NCBI GenBank assembly: GCA_015680685.1
Contig: MNCI01009104.1
Location: 1,541 to 65,540, forward strand
Origin: Gnetum montanum
Taxonomy: Eukaryota; Streptophyta; Gnetopsida; Gnetales; Gnetaceae
DNA: 64,000 nt
Direction: 5' to 3'
Shown here: one piece after another, positions 59,598 through 64,000 of the stretch
Position numbering within the stretch: position 1 is the stretch's first letter
Layout: the number at the start of each line of letters is the position of its first letter
Position numbers and translations under genes: made by a program
Notes under the pieces: generated by a model
Told to the model about the DNA's origin: nothing
Seen by the model: the letters and a program-made list of their open reading frames with translations, nothing else
Databases searched by the model: none

Positions 59598-61819
59598 GTG
59601 ATAAATTTAAAAATAACAAGATGAAATTTGAATAAGAAAGAGAAACAAAAATTGAAAATCATAAACAAATGTACTTTAGACAACCTATTGTATGAGGATA
59701 AAAAATAGGTTGCAGCATGCATTAAATTAGAAAGGGAAGAAAATAAATTCAGAGGATAAATAATAGGTTGTAGCATGCATTAAATCAGAAAGAAAAGAAA
59801 ATGACTTCAGAGGCTTGAAGTGGCAGCCCGAGCTTGGGTTTTCGGTGGCGTGAAGGATACAGTTGGCTTGTGAGACTGAAGAAATTGAAACTAACCGAAC
59901 CCTACTTCATTCAATTAATCTCTTAATCTTAATCCTACCGCCCTTACTACAACTAAACCACCAACAGCGGGAGAGCCTACATTACTATAGAATGGTAGGC
60001 TATTTATTTATAATTTGGATGTAGTGGTTTAGGCAGGGCGTGTGGCTCACCTTTGATAATCAAGTCTAGCCACAGAAAATATTGCTACATTTTCATAGAA
60101 AACTAATACCAAGCATATAAGCCAATAAATGTTATCAGATTTTAACATCAGGAATCCCTTCCCCACCACCATTTTCACAGAGTTCTATCTGCTTCTGCGC
60201 TGTTAGTAATGCTCTCGGCAAGTTCACGACATGTTTTGGGCTTATGGGCTCACTTTATAGAGTTGGGATAGCAGGAGATTCAGAGGCGGGTCTTTGGAGT
60301 TTTCGAATTTGTTGTTGTGGGTTGAGTTCATGCCTCTTACATGTTTGATTGAAGATGTTGACTAGGGCTTCCCAGAAAGATTTGGGAAGGATATGGTGCT
60401 GAAATTTTGTTTAAACTTTGAACAAGTGTATGCTTCAACTATTCTGTTTGCACTTGCAGAGGGAGAGAGGCTTGACAACAGTTTTGTAACCAACTGATTC
60501 CCTTCCTTCATAGGTTATGTGCATTTATGAATAGCTGGAATCACGGCTGTTACATGAAGCCAGAGACGCAACATGAGATGGCCATGGCCCATGAATAAAA
60601 ATACGAAACCAGTCCACTAAATAAAAATATTTTCTCTAAAATCATCTGAATAAACTAAAACGAAAAGTAAAGATAATCAAGGAGGTAAATCTAAGAAAAA
60701 TAGGCAACTCAATTGATACGAAAATCCACTACTAAAGATTAGATAGGAATGTGTTCTCATGCAATCTGGAAGAGCAAGATGGAAGGGGAAGAAAAGCGGA
60801 TTTCATGCTCATGAATCATGATAGAGATGGAGAAAAATATTTACAGTAATGAGGGAAACAGGTGGAAAATAAAAAGTGATACAATTCTGATACAAACACA
60901 TAGGATATGCTCACTCAATTATGATCATGCAACTTCGAAAGGCATACATGCAAAGAAGAAAATAAGATGAGTGCATTCTTATTGAACCAAGAGCGAACGT
61001 TCAGCAGAAAAATTCAAGCTGTGTTGTCGGTGCACTAAGATTACAAAGCTAAGGCATGTAGCGATCACATTTAAAGAACGGAAGAAATATCATCCAAATT
61101 TTTTAAGAACAAAAACTAGAATTAAGGATTGAAGAGAACTACTTGCAATGTGTGCCTATGCAGGCTTGGCAAGTGAGGAGATACTCTGTCTAGATTTGGT
61201 TGGAAGGAAACGATCGATTTTCCTAGGAAAGACGATGAGTAAAAAAGATGAAAAGTATAGAATGATAGATGTGCAGCACATTTTTTAAGGCTAACAACTC
61301 ATTCTCTAATAGGAAAAGAAAAGACCTCATCTACTGCATCAACAGGTAATTTCGAACATGATAGGGCAAGTCTCCTACCCAGTTACCCAAATCAGACTGG
61401 GCAGACGAGACCTCCTTCATCAGGAAAAATGCTGATCTCCTCCTTTGTCACTACCTACAAATGAAAAATTAAATATGAAGAAAATAATTTTAGAGTTGGA
61501 AGAGAGAAATAAGACATTTGGAGAGTTTGTGGAAGCATCCAAATCCCTATCAATGGCGGAGTAGGTGTGTTTGTCAATAAAAGGTATTGGACATAGATGA
61601 AATTTGCAGGGAAAACAGGTAAGATTGGACGCAATTTGCAGGTAAAAATAGGTAATATTTTAATCGACAAAGAATTTTTTGGTTGAGAATTGAAAATCGA
61701 GACACCATTGCATGAAAAATTATAATTTACGTACCCAATGCGGATTTTACATGCTTCTATATGCATGCCTGAATCCATCGCGAACGGTTCGTGAGATTTT
61801 CTTGGGAATCATGAATCTC
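59598..61819 (-). other. hAT leader region right of the Gypsy insertion
   Basis: After removal of the Gypsy element this continues the region upstream of the hAT transposase start. It is AT-rich and I see no gene. Two copies of a phrase holding AATAGGTTG and AGCATGCATTAAAT lie near 59697 and 59763, about 66 bp apart. Open frames such as 61455-61778 have no support. Confidence 0.4.
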
Positions 61820-61837
61820 TGATGCATAGCTTGTTAG

Positions 61838-62010
61838 TCTCTTTTGCAATTGCTTTTGCTACACCACCTTTTCTTGGAAGTTTTGGAGGAGGATCATCTA
61901 TTTCTATTTCTGAAGGAATGTGTTCTAGGTAAGGGTTGTCTATTTCTTTAGAAGAAATTTGCTTGGTAGAAGATATTTTTGGTGGTTTTGAGGTTGATAT
62001 TGGAAGAAGT
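61838..62010 (-). other. Open stretch abutting the hAT end, possible exon relic
   Basis: On the minus strand about 58 codons are open without ATG, rich in Pro, Lys, Ser and Ile (for example PPPKLPRKGGVAKAIAKETN), and run straight into the proposed hAT end. The composition looks coding, but no family is recognised and no splice site was found. Confidence 0.3.
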
Positions 62011-62027
62011 AATTATAGCATGCGTTA

Positions 62028-62210
62028 CTTACTAACGTGCTTTATGCATTAGTTAATGCATGAAAGTGGCCATGATGCCCACTAACGTGTTTTATGGGTT
62101 AGTTAATGCATGAAAGTGGCTACCATGCCCACTAACGTGTTTTTATAAGTTGGTTAATGCATCAAGGTGGTCTCCATATCTAGTAATGTGTTTTTTATGT
62201 GTTGACATTG
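62028..62210 (+). repeat. 50-bp tandem repeat, three to four copies
   Basis: Units with CCCACTAACGTGTTTTATGG and TTAATGCATGAAAGTGGC repeat at about 50 bp, decaying towards the right. They lie upstream of a Copia LTR end and may form its U3. Confidence 0.8.
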
Positions 62211-62540
62211 GGTCTCTTATGGTAATTGATTATGTGGCCTATAAATTTGTTCTCGAGGGGAGAACAAAGGCACCACAAATCATGGCAGGATTGCAGTTCT
62301 GGTCCCTGTCACAGACACTTGAAGATTGCATACATCATCGTTGTAGAGCACTCGTGTGAAAGAATAATCAGAATGTCAAAGTTTAATTTGAGGCATCAAT
62401 GGTTAGAGATCAGTTTCATTTGCTCAAGAATTGTGCATTTCTAGTTATTTATGCATGTGAATTTCTTGTGCCATTTGCTGTCGCATTTTGTACTTTGAGT
62501 ACTTGTGCCATCTGGTTTTCTACACAATTATTTTCTTACA
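62211..62540 (+). repeat. 3' part of a Copia LTR
   Basis: An LTR end TTCTTACA at 62540 is set by the primer site that follows. The LTR start is not determined. No second LTR of this kind is in the window. Confidence 0.6.
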
Positions 62541-62783
62541 TTTGGTATCAGAGCTAGGTTAGATCTCTTTCTTGATGCTATTTTTGATGATGGTGTACTC
62601 TGGAAATAGTATTTTTTTAAAAAATATTTCTACGCTTTGTAGTTTGAGAAAGATTGCTCACTTGTGGTTTTTTCTTGGTGAAAGAGATTTCACTCTCACA
62701 TTTTGTTGCATTCTTGTGCATCGTAGAACTAGAAAATAGAAACCATTACTGCTGTGGCAATGAGGATATTTTCTTTTTATTTT
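62541..62783 (+). mobile_element. Copia primer binding site and leader, cut by a family A LTR
   Basis: TGGTATCAGAGC at 62543-62554 is a perfect initiator-Met-tRNA primer site of plant Copia elements. About 230 bp of leader follow before the family A LTR at 62784. No gag is reached. Confidence 0.75.
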
Positions 62784-63037
62784 TGATGAGTCATCGTTGG
62801 TTAGCTCCATTGACAAGGCCTCGTCGACGTGACGTAGTCGACTGCGTGGACAAGGCCTTGTCGACATGATGTAGTCGATTGCATCAACGAGGCCTCATCG
62901 ATGTAGTGTCTATCTATTGCCTATAAATATGCACTTACTGGCTAAATTTATGGAAAATCAAGATTTCAGTAGTAGCGAAGCTCTTGCATTTTTTATTTGA
63001 AAGTTAGAATTTTTTCCCTGAGTGCCTACAGCAAGAG
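62784..63037 (+). repeat. Family A LTR fragment, GTCGAC-type U3
   Basis: It starts TGATGAG, has GTCGAC and AAGGCCTTGTCGAC palindromes in U3 (62817-62905), TATAAATA near 62921, and an R region that breaks off at GCAAGAG. A second LTR of the family starts at that point, so the remainder probably lies outside the window. Confidence 0.65.
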
Positions 63038-63944
63038 TGATGAGAGCGGTTACTTTAGCAGTTACTATAGCAATTATTCTAATTATTAGAGTAATTACTC
63101 TAGCGGTTACTCTAATTATTAGAGTGGTTACTCTAGTAGTTACTTTAGCAGTTACTCTAATTATTAGAGTAGTTGCTCCCAAGTCTATAAATACAGTGCC
63201 CAAGTGCACAATTGGGGAGAAGCCTTTAGGAGTCAAGTAGTGAAACTCTTGTAGTCTATTTGAAAGTTAGAGTATTTTCCAAGTGCCTACAGCAAGAAGT
63301 CTAAGTGTGGACAGATTTTGATTCGAGCATTGTGTACATGAGCATACCTTGTGTATGACAATAAAGACGAGTTCTTTGATTCATCCTTGCAGCACTTGAG
63401 ATTTTTTTTCTTACGCATTTCTTTTATTTTATTTTCTTATGCATTTATTTTATTTTATGCACTTTACATTTTTGTTATTAGCACAGCAATTCATTTTGAT
63501 TAATTAAGAAAATCGTTAAATTACTAAAGCACGACCACTTCGAGCATGCGTGTAATGCTTGGTAACCTAGTAACGATTAGTGTTTGGTAATCCCAGCAGT
63601 GTTGCATTGGTTCAGGATGTGTATGGAAAGTGGGAAAGGATGCTGGTGTTAGGATTAGTTAGAACTTAGTTAATGAGTAGTTAAGTTAAATTAGTCACTT
63701 AGTTATCTCTCTCCTTCCCTACTAGTGCAAGACATAAAAACATAAAAGCTATAAAAATCATATGCCTGAAGCTTACTTGACCATACAATCGTGACATACA
63801 GGTAAGCTTGGGAAGATAATGATCAACCAACCCATCCTTGTTGCACAAGGGTGCATAAGCACTTCGTCCTTGGAATTTGACCGGATCATGCGTGAAACGC
63901 TTGTATTTGTATGGTTGAGCGTATGGGTACCTTGCTGCTCATCA
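63038..63944 (+). repeat. Family A 5' LTR, TAATTA-type U3, nested
   Basis: 907 bp from TGATGAGAGC to GCTCATCA. Its U3 (63045-63180) is built of repeats with TCTAATTATTAGAGT and TTACTCTA. TATAAATA is at 63186-63193 and AATAAA at 63360-63365. Confidence 0.8.
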
Positions 63945-63945
63945 T

Positions 63946-63963
63946 TGGCACCATTACTAGGGA
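63946..63963 (+). other. Primer binding site, tRNA-Asp type
   Basis: TGGCACCATTACTAGGGA follows the LTR and is a decayed tRNA-Asp complement. The internal region of this element runs off the window at 64000. Confidence 0.7.
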
Positions 63964-64000
63964 CTTAGTTGTTTGTGCACTAACTAGAACATAGGAAATC

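Larger units (their letters stand above)
37376..61829 (-). mobile_element. Probable hAT transposon, with the 18.7 kb Gypsy element nested inside
   Basis: Ends CTATGCATCA (37376-37385) and TGATGCATAG (61820-61829) are exact inverted repeats of 10 bp. They are flanked by 8-mers CTGGTTAG (37368-37375) and CTTGTTAG (61830-61837), which agree at 7 of 8 positions; hAT elements make 8-bp target duplications. The interior holds a hAT transposase relic. Without the nested element the transposon would be about 5.7 kb. The inverted repeat is short and its start does not fit the common hAT terminal consensus well, so the ends are a proposal. Confidence 0.5.

Noticed and set aside
63022-63240. 72-aa frame of Val, Thr, Ile and Leu repeats, and its reverse-strand twin
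   Set aside because: It is a translation of the palindromic U3 repeats of an LTR.

Overview
The window looks like repeat-rich nuclear DNA of a seed plant with a large genome. It holds one recognisable host gene, a TMK-type leucine-rich-repeat receptor kinase on the minus strand at 15485-19411. Most of the rest is old, nested transposable elements. The old LTR pairs (about 4 to 12 % apart by eye), the density of nesting and the AT-rich spacers suggest a gymnosperm, but that is inference and a large-genome angiosperm is not excluded.

Left part (1-9435): nested copies of one LTR family, called family A here. Its LTRs begin TGATGA and end TCATCA, and carry a TATAAATA box, an AATAAA signal and a tRNA-Asp-type primer binding site. 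A 6.6 kb plus-strand member with only gag and protease (1050-7663) sits inside a minus-strand LTR (496-1049 plus 7664-7966). That LTR lies in the leader of another minus-strand copy (LTR at 8524-9435). A dead transposon-associated ORF follows at 9738-10330, then about 5 kb of unannotated DNA and the TMK gene.

Middle (22.4-37.4 kb): an inverted pair of tRNA-derived SINEs, two decayed L1-type LINE copies (the second carries a SINE with an 18-bp target duplication and a family A solo LTR with target duplication GTGAC), then a complete but dead Tnt1/Tork-like Copia element (30849-35785, target duplication CAAAC).

Right part (37.4-61.8 kb): a probable hAT transposon with a five-exon minus-strand transposase relic. 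It is interrupted by an 18.7 kb Tat/Ogre-type Gypsy element (40889-59597, target duplication GTGAT). This element has gag-protease and RT-RNaseH-archaeal-type RNaseH-integrase blocks. Between them, in the opposite orientation, lies an eight-exon gene of about 1,035 codons with good splice sites, compatible intron phases, a coiled-coil exon and its own TATA box. I could not assign it to a family, and it is the most interesting object here. Arrays of the palindromic motif GCGTATACGC fill the LTRs, leader, first antisense intron and antisense 5' leader, and TAAACT-containing repeats mark the ends of the coding blocks.

The last 2 kb hold a Copia LTR end with its primer binding site and two more nested family A LTRs. 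Several single-N positions are flanked by about 46-60 bp direct duplications and look like unmerged contig ends, so frames and lengths across them should not be trusted.
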